Below are positions 1 to 8,838 of a DNA stretch of 64,000 nt, in pieces. The translations under genes were made by a program, and so were the position numbers. Numbering within the stretch: the stretch's first letter is position 1; each line of letters starts with the position of its first letter. The stretch covers positions 3,384,501 through 3,448,500 of the forward strand of contig NZ_AP021846.1 in NCBI RefSeq assembly GCF_009176705.1. Reading direction: 5' to 3'. Origin of the DNA: Pseudoalteromonas sp. A25. Lineage in GTDB: Bacteria; Pseudomonadota; Gammaproteobacteria; Enterobacterales; Alteromonadaceae. Under the pieces are notes generated by a model that was given only the letters and a program-made list of their open reading frames with translations, made no database searches and was not told where the DNA came from.

Positions 1-424
1 TGCAGCCCGTCATGGTGTTAAAGTACGCATTATTGTGCGCGGTATGTGTGCGCTTGTCGCAGGCTTGCCACGCTTTAGTGACAACATTAAAGTGATCAGC
101 ATTGTAGACAGGTTTTTAGAGCATCCACGCGTAATGGTGTTCGAAAATATGGGTGAGCCATTAGTATATCTTTCTTCTGCCGATTGGATGACTCGTAACC
201 TAGATCATCGAGTTGAAGTAGGTGTACCGATTTATAGTGAAGAACTAAAGCAACTTATCATTGATATTTTGGAACTACAATTTCGTGATCGAACTAAAGC
301 ACGAATAATAGATGCAGAGCAGAAAAACCATTATGTAAGACGTGGTAACCGAAAGAAAATTCGCTCTCAAATTGCGATATATGACCATTTAAAGAAATGG
401 GAAATGAATAAGAGTCTCTCATGA
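1..424 (+). CDS. ppk1: Polyphosphate kinase 1, C-terminal end (5' truncated by window)
   Basis: The frame is open from base 2 and gives the last ~140 residues of a PPK1-type polyphosphate kinase, which polymerises inorganic polyphosphate from ATP. The C-terminal signature is clear: a VRGMC segment, then ENIKVISIVDRFLEHPRV, then SSADWMTRNLDHRVEV, as in the phospholipase-D-like C2 domain of the family. The N-terminal and catalytic histidine regions lie outside the window. The stop overlaps the start of ppx in an ATGA arrangement, so the two opposing polyphosphate enzymes are translationally coupled, the usual ppk-ppx order of gammaproteobacteria. Identity is certain; only the left end is missing. 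Confidence 0.95.
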   Translation, partial: AARHGVKVRIIVRGMCALVAGLPRFSDNIKVISIVDRFLEHPRVMVFENMGEPLVYLSSADWMTRNLDHRVEVGVPIYSEELKQLIIDILELQFRDRTKARIIDAEQKNHYVRRGNRKKIRSQIAIYDHLKKWEMNKSLS

Positions 425-1899
425 CAGAATACCCATCCATAGCCGCTGTAGACTTAGGTTCCAATAGCTTCCACTTATTAGTTGCCCGACAAGTGGATGG
501 CAGCTTTCAGGTACTACATAAAGAAAAGCAACGGGTAAATTTAGCGGCAGGCCTTGGACCAGATATGATGCTGTCAAACGAGGCGATAGACAGAGCTCTT
601 GTCGTGCTCAAGCAATTTTCAGCAACATTGCAAAACTTCCCCCATAGTAATGTGCAAGTTGTCGCCACCTATACATTGCGAAACTGCAAAAATATCAAGC
701 ACTTTTTAGCCAAAGCAAAACAGCATTTTAGCTTTAAGATTAATGTGATCTCCGGACAAGAAGAAGCGAGGTTAATTTACCAAGGCGTTGCTAACTACGA
801 GCATAATGATGGAAACCGGTTAGTTGTTGATATTGGTGGTGGTAGCACAGAGCTTATTATTGGTGAGCACCTCACTCACAAATTATTGACGAGCAGAAAC
901 ATGGGATGCGTCAATATCACGCAGCAATTCTTTAGTCACGCAAAGCTGTCAGAAAAGCGCTTTATGAGGGCACAAATAAAAGCAGAGCAATTATTGGAAC
1001 CAATTACTGCCAATTATATCAAGCTTGGATGGCAATGCTGTTATGGTACCTCAGGAACGATTAAAGCGCTCGTGGGCGTCGCTCAAACTCTCTTTGATAC
1101 CTCAGTCCTAACACACGGTATTTTGCTAAAAATAAAGTCGTTAATCTTGCAGTTCGATAATTATAATGATCTCAACATAGCTGGTCTACCAGATGAAAGA
1201 AAGGGCACGATCCCAGGTGGTTTAGCCGTGTTACTTGCCGTATTTGAGCAGTTAGGAATCAATGAGCTTCATTATAGCGATCATGCTCTACGTGATGGTT
1301 TGCTGCATGAAACCTCTACTAACAATGAATTTGATATTCGTACCAGAACTATCCAAACGCTCAGCGAACACTATAACGTTGACAGACAGCACAGTGAACA
1401 AATTTGTCGCACGCTAGAGCGTTTCTATGAGCAGCTTGATACTAGTTGGTCTTTGCAAAAAGTCGACCTGCAAATGTTATGCTGGGCGGCCAAGTTGCAT
1501 GAAGTTGGCTTAGCTATAAATTCTTCTGGGCTACATAAACACAGCGCTTACATTGTCAAAAATAGTCAGTTGCCCGGTTTTACGCAAGAGCAGCAGCAGC
1601 TGTTGAGTAACCTGATCCGTTTTTGCCGCAAAAAAATCAAGCTATCAGAGTTACAACAGGCAAACTCAGTTGAGTTAAGTCACTTCTCAAAGCTACTTAG
1701 TCTCTTTAGGTTAGCTATACTCCTTAATGCCAAAAGACAAGATACTATTTGCCCTGTGGTAAAACTAACAAGCTTTTCAGACTCACTACTTATTGAGTTT
1801 GAGCCGCATTGGTTAATAGACCATACATTGATGGCAGCAAGCTTGGCTCAAGAACAACAGTTTCTAAAAAAGCTCAATATCTCTTTAATATTCAACTAG
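421..1899 (+). CDS. ppx: Exopolyphosphatase
   Basis: 492 residues, close to the usual ~500 of Ppx. It releases phosphate from polyphosphate chains, and family members can also hydrolyse pppGpp. The N-terminal actin-like fold shows the phosphate-binding loop DLGSNSFH near residue 11 and the second loop DIGGGSTE near residue 137. The C-terminal third is the HD-like helical domain typical of long Ppx/GppA proteins. ATG overlaps the ppk1 stop by 4 bases, so it is co-transcribed with ppk1. The 3' end overlaps the convergent EAL-HDOD gene by 8 bases, leaving no intergenic terminator. Ppx rather than GppA is chosen from the ppk1 neighbour. Confidence 0.93.
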   Translation: MTEYPSIAAVDLGSNSFHLLVARQVDGSFQVLHKEKQRVNLAAGLGPDMMLSNEAIDRALVVLKQFSATLQNFPHSNVQVVATYTLRNCKNIKHFLAKAKQHFSFKINVISGQEEARLIYQGVANYEHNDGNRLVVDIGGGSTELIIGEHLTHKLLTSRNMGCVNITQQFFSHAKLSEKRFMRAQIKAEQLLEPITANYIKLGWQCCYGTSGTIKALVGVAQTLFDTSVLTHGILLKIKSLILQFDNYNDLNIAGLPDERKGTIPGGLAVLLAVFEQLGINELHYSDHALRDGLLHETSTNNEFDIRTRTIQTLSEHYNVDRQHSEQICRTLERFYEQLDTSWSLQKVDLQMLCWAAKLHEVGLAINSSGLHKHSAYIVKNSQLPGFTQEQQQLLSNLIRFCRKKIKLSELQQANSVELSHFSKLLSLFRLAILLNAKRQDTICPVVKLTSFSDSLLIEFEPHWLIDHTLMAASLAQEQQFLKKLNISLIFN

Positions 1900-3163
1900 T
1901 TTTCACTACTGAGAATACGTCATCAGCGTATTCTCTACTTTCCATTGCAAAGTTATAAAGTGCTTTTGTTTTGGTTGCAGGGCGGATCGCATTTAAGATC
2001 ATTTGTGCTGATTGCCAATCATTTTTTTCAACTTGCATGGTAAGTTGCAAAGCACCGCCTAATAATCCTTTATAGCTGAGCAAAGCACTACTAAGTGAAT
2101 GATCGAGTGAAAACTCAGCAACAATCACCGACAACTCAACTTCAAGCACAGCATCTAAAACTGACATCAAGCCAATTAAGTAACCTTGTTCAGCCATTTC
2201 CTCTCCACCCGGAGCCAAAAATAACTGCATGAACTTAGCTCGCATAAGCCCCATCTTGGTTAACTCGGCAGGTTTGTCTACACCTAATTCGCTCAACGCT
2301 AGTACGCGAACGAATTGACGTATCGCATCTTCACCAAGGTACACAACGGCTTGAGAAATCGATTTCATTTCAATTTTATTCTCACCAGCCTTTGCGTTAG
2401 CAAGCTTTAAAATCCGTGCTGTTAAACTTAAATCTTTTGCAACTCTTTGTTGTACTTCTTTAAAACAAATATCTTTTTTGGCAGTACAGCGTAATAAATC
2501 AAAAACAATTAACTTTGATGGCTCAACGTTGCCATGATTCATCATTTCAGGACGAGCGAAGAAAAAGCCCTGAAAGTAATCGGCCCCTGCGCTTTTAACA
2601 AACTCGAAATGCACTTGAGTTTCGATTCGCTCCACAATAATGCGTATATCAGGAAAACTACGTTTGAGCTTTTTGATCAACATGGTTGTTTTAATGATTG
2701 GCTCCTCTATTTCGAGCTTAATGTAATCCATATGCTCGAGCAGGGGCTGCCATTTGGGATCACTGTCATAATCATCTAGCGCAAAATGATACCCTCGTTT
2801 TTTAAGCGCAATAACTGAGCCAACTAATTTGGGGATGTTTTTTGAACGCTCGACAATTTCAACAACCAAATTATCGGGTTTTAATAGGTTGGGTAACTCT
2901 TGAAGCAAAGATTCATCTGATAGGTTAATAAAGGCACGATGCCCGGCTGTTAACCTATCTACGCCTACGAATATTAAAGAGTTAAAGAACATCCGGCCTG
3001 TTGCTTGGCCATCAGAGACGCCCATGGGGAACGCATTGTTATTTGAGTCTCGATACAACAATTCATAGGCATAAAGATTCTGCTCTTTATCAAGTATTGC
3101 TTGACGAGCAATATACTGAACAGCCGAATTTTTCACTTTAGCAACAGTGCCACTCATTAACAT
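1892..3163 (-). CDS. EAL-HDOD (YuxH-type) signalling protein
   Basis: 423 residues with an N-terminal EAL-like domain (about 20-215) and a C-terminal HDOD domain (about 220-400). The EAL part keeps ELL in place of EAL, INLS, VEIVE, a DD pair, IKLE, VERIE and FQGFFFARP. The loop after the DD pair reads DDYDSD rather than the usual DDFGTG, which is typical of the YuxH/YkuI-like group and often goes with weak or absent c-di-GMP phosphodiesterase activity. No membrane segment or signal peptide is seen, so it is cytoplasmic. An AAGGA sits about 5 bases upstream of the chosen ATG. It converges with ppx. Whether it binds or degrades c-di-GMP cannot be read from the sequence. Confidence 0.85.
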   Translation of the reverse strand: MLMSGTVAKVKNSAVQYIARQAILDKEQNLYAYELLYRDSNNNAFPMGVSDGQATGRMFFNSLIFVGVDRLTAGHRAFINLSDESLLQELPNLLKPDNLVVEIVERSKNIPKLVGSVIALKKRGYHFALDDYDSDPKWQPLLEHMDYIKLEIEEPIIKTTMLIKKLKRSFPDIRIIVERIETQVHFEFVKSAGADYFQGFFFARPEMMNHGNVEPSKLIVFDLLRCTAKKDICFKEVQQRVAKDLSLTARILKLANAKAGENKIEMKSISQAVVYLGEDAIRQFVRVLALSELGVDKPAELTKMGLMRAKFMQLFLAPGGEEMAEQGYLIGLMSVLDAVLEVELSVIVAEFSLDHSLSSALLSYKGLLGGALQLTMQVEKNDWQSAQMILNAIRPATKTKALYNFAMESREYADDVFSVVKTS

Positions 3164-3329
3164 CTAGATCCTTTTCTAGCAAATCAATAGTCGATGTTTT
3201 ATTTGAGAATACGTGAACCATGACAACCGAGCAAATAAAACTTCCAATTAAATCGTGATGGTAACATGCTTCGTAACCACGATTATTTGACAATTGCCTA
3301 TCGCCAGTTCGATAGGCTAGTATAACTGC

Positions 3330-4061
3330 ATGAGAATACTATTAATCATAGTCGCTATTTTGATGTGTGGCGCATTAAAAGCAAACACACAGCTGACTTA
3401 CAGTGTCAGTGGTTCTGGTAACTACTTTCCCTACTATACACATGACCCAAAAAAACCTGGGATCCTACCAGAGGTTGTCCGAGCGATATTGAATGAAGCT
3501 CAAATAGAGGGCAAGAACCTTTTACTGCCTGCCAAAAGAACCAACCTGTATCTAGAACAAGGTAAAATAGATTTTGATTTAATCAGCCCAAGCTGGTTGA
3601 ATGAACAACAGCGTAATGACACAAGATTTGTATACTCTGAGCCTATTCTATCTGTAAACGAATATATTGTTGCAACGCAGCGATTAGCAAAGCCGATTTC
3701 ATTAACAGGAAAAGAAGTCGGTACAGTTCGCGGCTACTATTACCATGATGATGCACACTTCACACGAATTGACTTTAATTCAGAGAAAGAGCTATTGCAG
3801 GCTTTGAGCCGAGGACGTATCGAGCAAGCTATTATGGGAGACTTACCTGCTACCTATTGGTCCGAGAAACTCAACGTCCCCCTGTTTCTAAACACCTTAC
3901 ACTCCCAAGGCTATATGCATATTCGCTTACAGGCCAAGCTCTATGCTCTGCTACCAAGTATAAATAGCGCTATCAAAACATTACAGAGTCAAAATCAATT
4001 TAAAAAGATTACCCAGCACTACGTAAAAAACATCCCTGTTAGTGGCACACAAAACCAGTGA
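3330..4061 (+). CDS. Periplasmic solute-binding-like protein (SBP_bac_3 type)
   Basis: 243 residues with a clear signal peptide (cleavage near ALKA/NTQ, about residue 19). The body reads like the small, transporter-orphan members of the extracellular solute-binding family 3: FPYYTHDP near the start, then GILPEVVRAILNEA, a central hinge region, and a GTVRGYYYH segment that resembles the second lobe. No ABC permease or ATPase lies beside it. Such orphans in Alteromonadales and Shewanella are usually uncharacterised, so the ligand is unknown. It stands alone, 37 bases before the PhnA-like gene on the same strand. Confidence 0.7.
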   Translation: MRILLIIVAILMCGALKANTQLTYSVSGSGNYFPYYTHDPKKPGILPEVVRAILNEAQIEGKNLLLPAKRTNLYLEQGKIDFDLISPSWLNEQQRNDTRFVYSEPILSVNEYIVATQRLAKPISLTGKEVGTVRGYYYHDDAHFTRIDFNSEKELLQALSRGRIEQAIMGDLPATYWSEKLNVPLFLNTLHSQGYMHIRLQAKLYALLPSINSAIKTLQSQNQFKKITQHYVKNIPVSGTQNQ

Positions 4062-4097
4062 GCAGTATAATGGGCGTTTTGACAATGGAACTGAGCT

Positions 4098-4664
4098 ATG
4101 AGTATCGAGGCTACCTTGCAAACACGCAGCACTGGCAAGTGTGAGTTATGTACAAGTACAAAAGAATTATCTGTATATGAGGTCCCGCCAGTAACAGAAG
4201 CCCACTCTGACAAATGTGTTTACCTGTGCCAAGTGTGCAAGTCACAAGTTGAAGACAGCAATGATTTAGAGGCAAATCACTGGCACTGTTTAAATGACAG
4301 TATGTGGAGTCAGGTACCCGCAGTACAGGTGATTGCTTATAGAATGTTGAAACGCTTAGCAGCTGATAACGGCTGGGCACAAGACGCGCTTGATATGCTT
4401 TACCTAGAAGATGAAACGCGAACTTGGGCAGAGCAAGCGTTGGCTCACGAAGAGGAAGTTATACATTTAGACAGTAACGGTGCTAGATTAAATGCTGGTG
4501 ACACGGTCGTGCTAATTAAAGACTTAGACGTAAAAGGCAGCTCACTCACGGCCAAAAGAGGCACTGCAGTTCGCAATATTGGCCTGACATCAAACCCAGA
4601 ACATATTGAGGGGCGCGTTGAAGGTCAACGTATTGTTATTTTGACTAAATTCGTTAAAAAATAA
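4098..4664 (+). CDS. PhnA domain protein
   Basis: 188 residues. The N-terminal part carries a zinc-ribbon-like arrangement (CELC near residue 15 and CQVC near residue 45), and the C-terminal ~70 residues match the PhnA/YjdM fold, with DSNGARLNAGDTVVLIKDLD and the VKGSS and RGT elements. Despite the name, members of this family are not shown to take part in phosphonate breakdown, and no phosphonate gene is nearby. The protein is cytoplasmic with no membrane segment. A hairpin terminator follows directly at 4675. Confidence 0.82.
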   Translation: MSIEATLQTRSTGKCELCTSTKELSVYEVPPVTEAHSDKCVYLCQVCKSQVEDSNDLEANHWHCLNDSMWSQVPAVQVIAYRMLKRLAADNGWAQDALDMLYLEDETRTWAEQALAHEEEVIHLDSNGARLNAGDTVVLIKDLDVKGSSLTAKRGTAVRNIGLTSNPEHIEGRVEGQRIVILTKFVKK

Positions 4665-4674
4665 CGCATGAAAC

Positions 4675-4690
4675 AGCCCCTTTCGGGGCT
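4675..4690. terminator. Hairpin terminator between convergent PhnA and rlmJ genes
   Basis: AGCCCC, a TTTC loop, then GGGGCT, starting 11 bases after the PhnA stop and ending 24 bases before the rlmJ stop. The T tail is weak on both strands. The position between two convergent genes supports a shared terminator. Confidence 0.6.
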
Positions 4691-4713
4691 TATAAAATTA
4701 AATTCACTGCTCG

Positions 4714-5550
4714 TTATTCTTCAACCAACTGTTCACTTCTAAAGAAAGCGTCGCTATTTCCCAATATTTCAACGAGCTCAGGTAACACGCCATCCATGGT
4801 TTTTTTCAAAGTCCAAGGTGGATTAATCACTATCATACCGGATGCCGTCATACCATGTAGCTCTGTATCTTGCTCAGTAGCCAGTTCAAATAACTGGATA
4901 TTTTTCATGCCAGAGTTTTTTAGTGCAAGTTCAAGCGCATCAATACGTTGACGAGATACAACAGGGTACCAGATCATGTATGTGCCAGAAGAAAAGCGCT
5001 TATATGCTTTGCTAATCATCAAAGCGGCTTGCTCATAATCAGTTTTTATTTCATAAGGAGGATCCATCAAAACACAAGCACGTCTGGATGCCGGTGGTAC
5101 CAAACCGAGCAATCCCTTAAAGCCATCTTCGCCTCTGACACGCAGCGATTTCTTGCCATGCATGTTTTCTTGAAGAAGTTGCAGATCTTTAGGGTGTAAC
5201 TCAAAAAACCAGCCTTTATCTTGGCGCCTAAGACAATGCTCGGCTATTTTTGGCGAACCAGGGTAAAAATCTAATGCACCGTGGTTAAATGTTTTAATCA
5301 CGCTGACATACTCTGTTAGCGCCGTATTACTTCCTTGATATTGCCAAAGTTTAGTAATGCCCTGTAAATACTCTTGCGTTTTTTGTGCATCAGCATTGTT
5401 AAGCGCAAATAAACCAGCCCCTGAGTGGGTGTCAATGTAATCAAACCCACCCTCTTTGCGAGTCATATACTCAAGTACGTTTACCAAAACTAAGTGTTTA
5501 AGAACGTCGGCTGGATTGCCTGCATGAAATGAATGTCGATAGCTAAGCAT
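4714..5550 (-). CDS. rlmJ: 23S rRNA (adenine-2030-N6)-methyltransferase
   Basis: 278 residues from the ATG at 5550, matching the ~280 of E. coli RlmJ, a SAM-dependent enzyme that methylates A2030 of 23S rRNA. The N-terminus MLSYRHSFHAGNPADVLKH is diagnostic, and the catalytic motif DPPYE is present (MDPPYEIK). The open frame extends 59 codons upstream, but that extension does not look like the family and runs toward the divergent coiled-coil gene, so the internal ATG is preferred. It is a single gene, convergent with the PhnA-like gene. Confidence 0.93.
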   Translation of the reverse strand: MLSYRHSFHAGNPADVLKHLVLVNVLEYMTRKEGGFDYIDTHSGAGLFALNNADAQKTQEYLQGITKLWQYQGSNTALTEYVSVIKTFNHGALDFYPGSPKIAEHCLRRQDKGWFFELHPKDLQLLQENMHGKKSLRVRGEDGFKGLLGLVPPASRRACVLMDPPYEIKTDYEQAALMISKAYKRFSSGTYMIWYPVVSRQRIDALELALKNSGMKNIQLFELATEQDTELHGMTASGMIVINPPWTLKKTMDGVLPELVEILGNSDAFFRSEQLVEE

Positions 5551-5729
5551 AATGTTGCCTATTAATAAAACGGGGTTATTTAGCTGAACCGTTTCTGAAT
5601 AAAATTGTGTATTAGCTCCATTATCGCTCAAACTCACATAAAAATCAGTATAAAGCCGTGTATTCACTAGCATCCTAAGCGACTTTGTTTTACATTTGCA
5701 TGACAAAACACTGTGATAAGAGCGCATTT

Positions 5730-5960
5730 ATGAATAACGATACACTTCCCCAACTCGAACAGCTAATTGACCAATTAATCGCCCAAAATGAGCGCTTAAG
5801 TAATCAACTTTCTGAGCTTAAAGAACAAAACTCAAAGCTAGTTGATGAAAATGAAACTTTGCAACTTGAAGTACTTGAAAGTGAAGAAAAGCAAAAAGAC
5901 ACAAGTAACACATTGGCAGGTCTACTAGAGAAGCTACAAAGCGCAACTCAGGCTAGCTAA
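5730..5960 (+). CDS. Small coiled-coil protein upstream of zapA (TIGR02449-like)
   Basis: 76 residues from the ATG at 5730. Nearly all of it is a predicted coiled coil, with heptads of leucine and a high Glu/Gln/Lys content (LEQLIDQLIAQNERLSNQL and onward). Its size and its place directly before zapA fit the conserved TIGR02449-type family found upstream of zapA in many gammaproteobacteria; it also resembles ZapB in composition. Its stop overlaps the zapA ATG by one base, so the two are coupled. A role in the divisome is inferred from this neighbour only. Confidence 0.75.
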   Translation: MNNDTLPQLEQLIDQLIAQNERLSNQLSELKEQNSKLVDENETLQLEVLESEEKQKDTSNTLAGLLEKLQSATQAS

Positions 5961-6244
5961 TGACAGAGAAAAGTAACCAGGTTGAAGTCACCTTACTAGG
6001 AAAGACACATCAATTTGCGTGTACAGAGGGGCAGGAACAAGTGCTCCTCGACGCTGTTTCTTTGTTAAATCAAAGAGTTGAAGACATGAAACAAAGATCA
6101 ACAGTGAGAAATGAGCAAAATGCTCTTCTGCTTGCAGCATTGCATTTGTGCCACGATTTACAAGCACTTCAACAAACTAATGAATATCAACAAAATCAAC
6201 AACAAACCCTCATAAACAAACTAACAGAACATTTGGGGAAGTAA
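5960..6244 (+). CDS. zapA: Cell division protein ZapA
   Basis: 94 residues, as expected for ZapA, which binds and cross-links FtsZ filaments at the division ring. The N-terminal globular part (VEVTLLGKTHQFACTEGQE) and the following QRVEDMK segment are typical, and the C-terminal half is the dimerising coiled coil. It is coupled to the preceding coiled-coil gene. A 9-bp hairpin (GGGAAGTAA / TTACTTCCC, 6236-6257) overlaps the stop codon but lacks a T tail on this strand. The usual downstream partners, 6S RNA and the 5-formyltetrahydrofolate cyclo-ligase gene, are not here. Confidence 0.9.
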   Translation: MTEKSNQVEVTLLGKTHQFACTEGQEQVLLDAVSLLNQRVEDMKQRSTVRNEQNALLLAALHLCHDLQALQQTNEYQQNQQQTLINKLTEHLGK

Positions 6245-6313
6245 TTTGTTACTTCCCAAAAAATGCATTATCGGTTAAATTATCACCTCTTTTGTTGTAA
6301 GTAATAGGCGATT

Positions 6314-7282
6314 ATGCGTTTAATCTTTGCTGCTATTATCAGCCTGCTATGTAGCGTTGCCCACGGAAACCAATGGCACCATGTTGATGCCACGACTTGG
6401 CTAGTATCGCCCTCAAAACCAGCACGCTATATTCAAGAAAATCAAGCAATTATTATTGGCAAGCACTGTGCGGTCATCGTCAACGCCCATGGTGACTTTG
6501 TGGCGCTTGAAAGAATGATAAATACAGCAAAGCGTCGATTACAAGTGCCTGTTTGCTATTTAGTCAGCAACTCAGCAGATATTCAACAAGTGATCGGTAT
6601 ATCTTTGCTTCAAAGGGCATTTCCCAGCGCTAAGTGGTACGCAGGACAAGCAATTGCAGACAACTTAGTTCAGTACAAACAAGCCTTAAATGACAAAGTA
6701 ACACTGCTGCGTCAAAGCGTCTTACTAAGCAAGCAAAGGTTGTCAAAAGCAAAAAATAGTCAAAAGATACAAAAGCATATCGATATCGCTCAGCAAAGGC
6801 TGAATGATTGGCAACACTTGAACCTTAACGCTCCAATCGCATTACCTGAACAGGAACGACTGATACTAGAACTCGGTGAACTTGAAATTGAACTCAAAAC
6901 AGAAACAGCCTTTAGTTCTGCAGACATATCTGTGTTTAACCCCAGCAACCAAGCACTGATCGCAGGTAATAGTGTTGATAGTTTGCCACTAATTAAACAC
7001 CAGCAATTAGCCAATTGGCTTGCGTATCTAGATAGCCTAAAAACAAATGAGCAAATTAATTGGTTGCTGCCTGCCCACGGTAAACCCTATAAAAAAGAGT
7101 TACTGCAGCTGCCCATAATGTTCATAGAAGCGCTAAATAAAGACCTTTCGAATGACTATGTAAAACAGAGTCTATCCGCTCACTACCCTAAGATTGATAG
7201 ACAGCGACTCATTCACTACTTCCAACTTGCAAAACGTCGCTTAGATACTTATCCGCAGGAAAATGAAGATGCAGCGCTATAA
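6314..7282 (+). CDS. Exported degenerate metallo-beta-lactamase-fold protein
   Basis: 322 residues with a signal peptide (cleavage near AHG/NQ, residue ~19). The overall layout follows the metallo-beta-lactamase fold: a WLVSP opening strand, AIIIGKHCAVIVNAH, a CYLVSNSADIQQ segment where HxHxDH would be expected, and a late LLPAHGKPY strand that keeps one histidine. The main zinc motif is therefore lost. The middle (about 125-165) is Lys/Gln-rich and probably helical. Its 3' end overlaps mltD by 20 bases, so the two are likely co-expressed and both act in the periplasm. Assignment to the fold rests on a few strands and could be wrong. Confidence 0.6.
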   Translation: MRLIFAAIISLLCSVAHGNQWHHVDATTWLVSPSKPARYIQENQAIIIGKHCAVIVNAHGDFVALERMINTAKRRLQVPVCYLVSNSADIQQVIGISLLQRAFPSAKWYAGQAIADNLVQYKQALNDKVTLLRQSVLLSKQRLSKAKNSQKIQKHIDIAQQRLNDWQHLNLNAPIALPEQERLILELGELEIELKTETAFSSADISVFNPSNQALIAGNSVDSLPLIKHQQLANWLAYLDSLKTNEQINWLLPAHGKPYKKELLQLPIMFIEALNKDLSNDYVKQSLSAHYPKIDRQRLIHYFQLAKRRLDTYPQENEDAAL

Positions 7283-8783
7283 TCTAAATCTGCTGCTCCT
7301 AAGGTTAAGGCTATTTAGCGTCATAGGCACGTGCGCACTTTTCCTAAACGCCTGTGCTACAACCCAACCTTCAGTAGAAAATAAGCAAGACACCGTAGCC
7401 ATCAACAACTCATTGGTAAGCACTACTGTAGTTGAGCAGCCTGTAAATAACGAGACTAAAGAAACTGAAGAAGCTCCAAAAAAAATAAGTTTAACCAAAG
7501 CAGAGAAACCACAAATCACTGATCTGTGGCAAAGAATAAGTTCACAATTGAGATTTATCATTGAACCCAACGAGCGACTCGAAAAGCGCATCAATTGGTA
7601 TCTCGCACAGCCAAATTACCTTGTATCTGTGTCAAAACGTGCCAAACCTTACCTTTATCATATCGTCAAAGAGGTTGAGCGACGTCGCCTGCCTATGGAG
7701 TTAGTGTTACTGCCATTTGTAGAAAGTGATTTTAGGCCCAAAGTGACTTCATCTCAGCAAGCCGTGGGCGCTTGGCAACTTGTGAACTCAACAGCTTATC
7801 ATTTTGGTATCACAACCGATCAGTGGTATGACGGACGACAAGATGTGTTGGCTTCAACACATGCAGCCTTAGATTATTTGAGTTACTTGTACAGACGCTT
7901 TAACGGTAACTGGTTACATGCATTAGCTGCATATAATAGTGGCGAAGGACGTGTAAAGAGTGCGATAAAAAGAAACAAGCGTCGCGGTAAAAACACCAAC
8001 TTTTGGCATTTATCGTTACCCAAGGAAACCGCCGATTATGTACCAAAGTTAATTGCGCTGAGTTATCTATTACAAACTGAACACCCAAACTTTAAACGAC
8101 CAAACATACCAAATTATGCGCTAACAAGCCCATTAGATATTGGTCAGCAATTTGATTTTTCAATTTTGGCATCGTTAACAGGTGTCGACAAAGCATTATT
8201 GCATAAACTCAACCCCGGCTACCTGCGCCATCAAAGCTCCCCAAATGGGCCACATATCGTGTTACTTCCCTTTACAGAGCAGGCACTATACACAAGTAGC
8301 TTTTTCCAACGTTATTTTAGCCAAACTTATACGGTACAAAACAACGACACCCTTTATCGCCTAGCAAAGCGCTTCAACACATCTATTGAGACGATTAAAC
8401 TGTTAAACAACAAAACCAGTGATATGATCCGCGTTGGCGAAACATTGAAAATAAGCCAAGCACAGGCCTTTGACAGCCTCCTTATTGACTACGAAATAAG
8501 CCCCTATGTCGCACAGGTACAACAACCTAAACAAATGACCATGGAGTTTCACCATACGATTGATGAAGGTGATTCACTGTGGAAAATAAGTAAGCATTAC
8601 AAAGTATCAGTAAAAGACCTGCTAGTGTGGAACAAACTCAAACCCAACCAAGTATTGAAGCCAGGCAAAGTGCTCGTTTTACATTTGCCAAAAGGGAATG
8701 AAACACAGAAAAAACCTGCTCCAAACGTCTTTCTATCGGACTTAGAACGGCTAGTAAAGCCAGAAACTCGTTCTAACCGCTAG
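7263..8783 (+). CDS. mltD: Membrane-bound lytic murein transglycosylase D
   Basis: 506 residues. A lipoprotein signal ends in the lipobox LNAC near residue 30. The SLT domain (about 100-270) has the catalytic glutamate in LPFVESDF near residue 154, then AVGAWQLVNSTA and AAYNSGEGRV. Two LysM peptidoglycan-binding modules follow, at about residues 355-397 (YTVQNNDTLYRLAKRFN) and 430-473 (HTIDEGDSLWKISKHYK). The enzyme cleaves glycan strands to 1,6-anhydro-muropeptides at the outer membrane. ATG at 7263 or 7269 are both possible. It overlaps the preceding exported gene. Confidence 0.93.
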   Translation: MKMQRYNLNLLLLRLRLFSVIGTCALFLNACATTQPSVENKQDTVAINNSLVSTTVVEQPVNNETKETEEAPKKISLTKAEKPQITDLWQRISSQLRFIIEPNERLEKRINWYLAQPNYLVSVSKRAKPYLYHIVKEVERRRLPMELVLLPFVESDFRPKVTSSQQAVGAWQLVNSTAYHFGITTDQWYDGRQDVLASTHAALDYLSYLYRRFNGNWLHALAAYNSGEGRVKSAIKRNKRRGKNTNFWHLSLPKETADYVPKLIALSYLLQTEHPNFKRPNIPNYALTSPLDIGQQFDFSILASLTGVDKALLHKLNPGYLRHQSSPNGPHIVLLPFTEQALYTSSFFQRYFSQTYTVQNNDTLYRLAKRFNTSIETIKLLNNKTSDMIRVGETLKISQAQAFDSLLIDYEISPYVAQVQQPKQMTMEFHHTIDEGDSLWKISKHYKVSVKDLLVWNKLKPNQVLKPGKVLVLHLPKGNETQKKPAPNVFLSDLERLVKPETRSNR

Positions 8784-8838
8784 CTCTGAGCTCTTCGCTC
8801 ACGTAAAATACACGCAAACAGATAAAATCGAGATAGCT

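Noticed and set aside
6245..6313. 6S RNA downstream of zapA
   Set aside because: Only 69 bases are free, far less than the ~185 needed, and no closing stem was seen.
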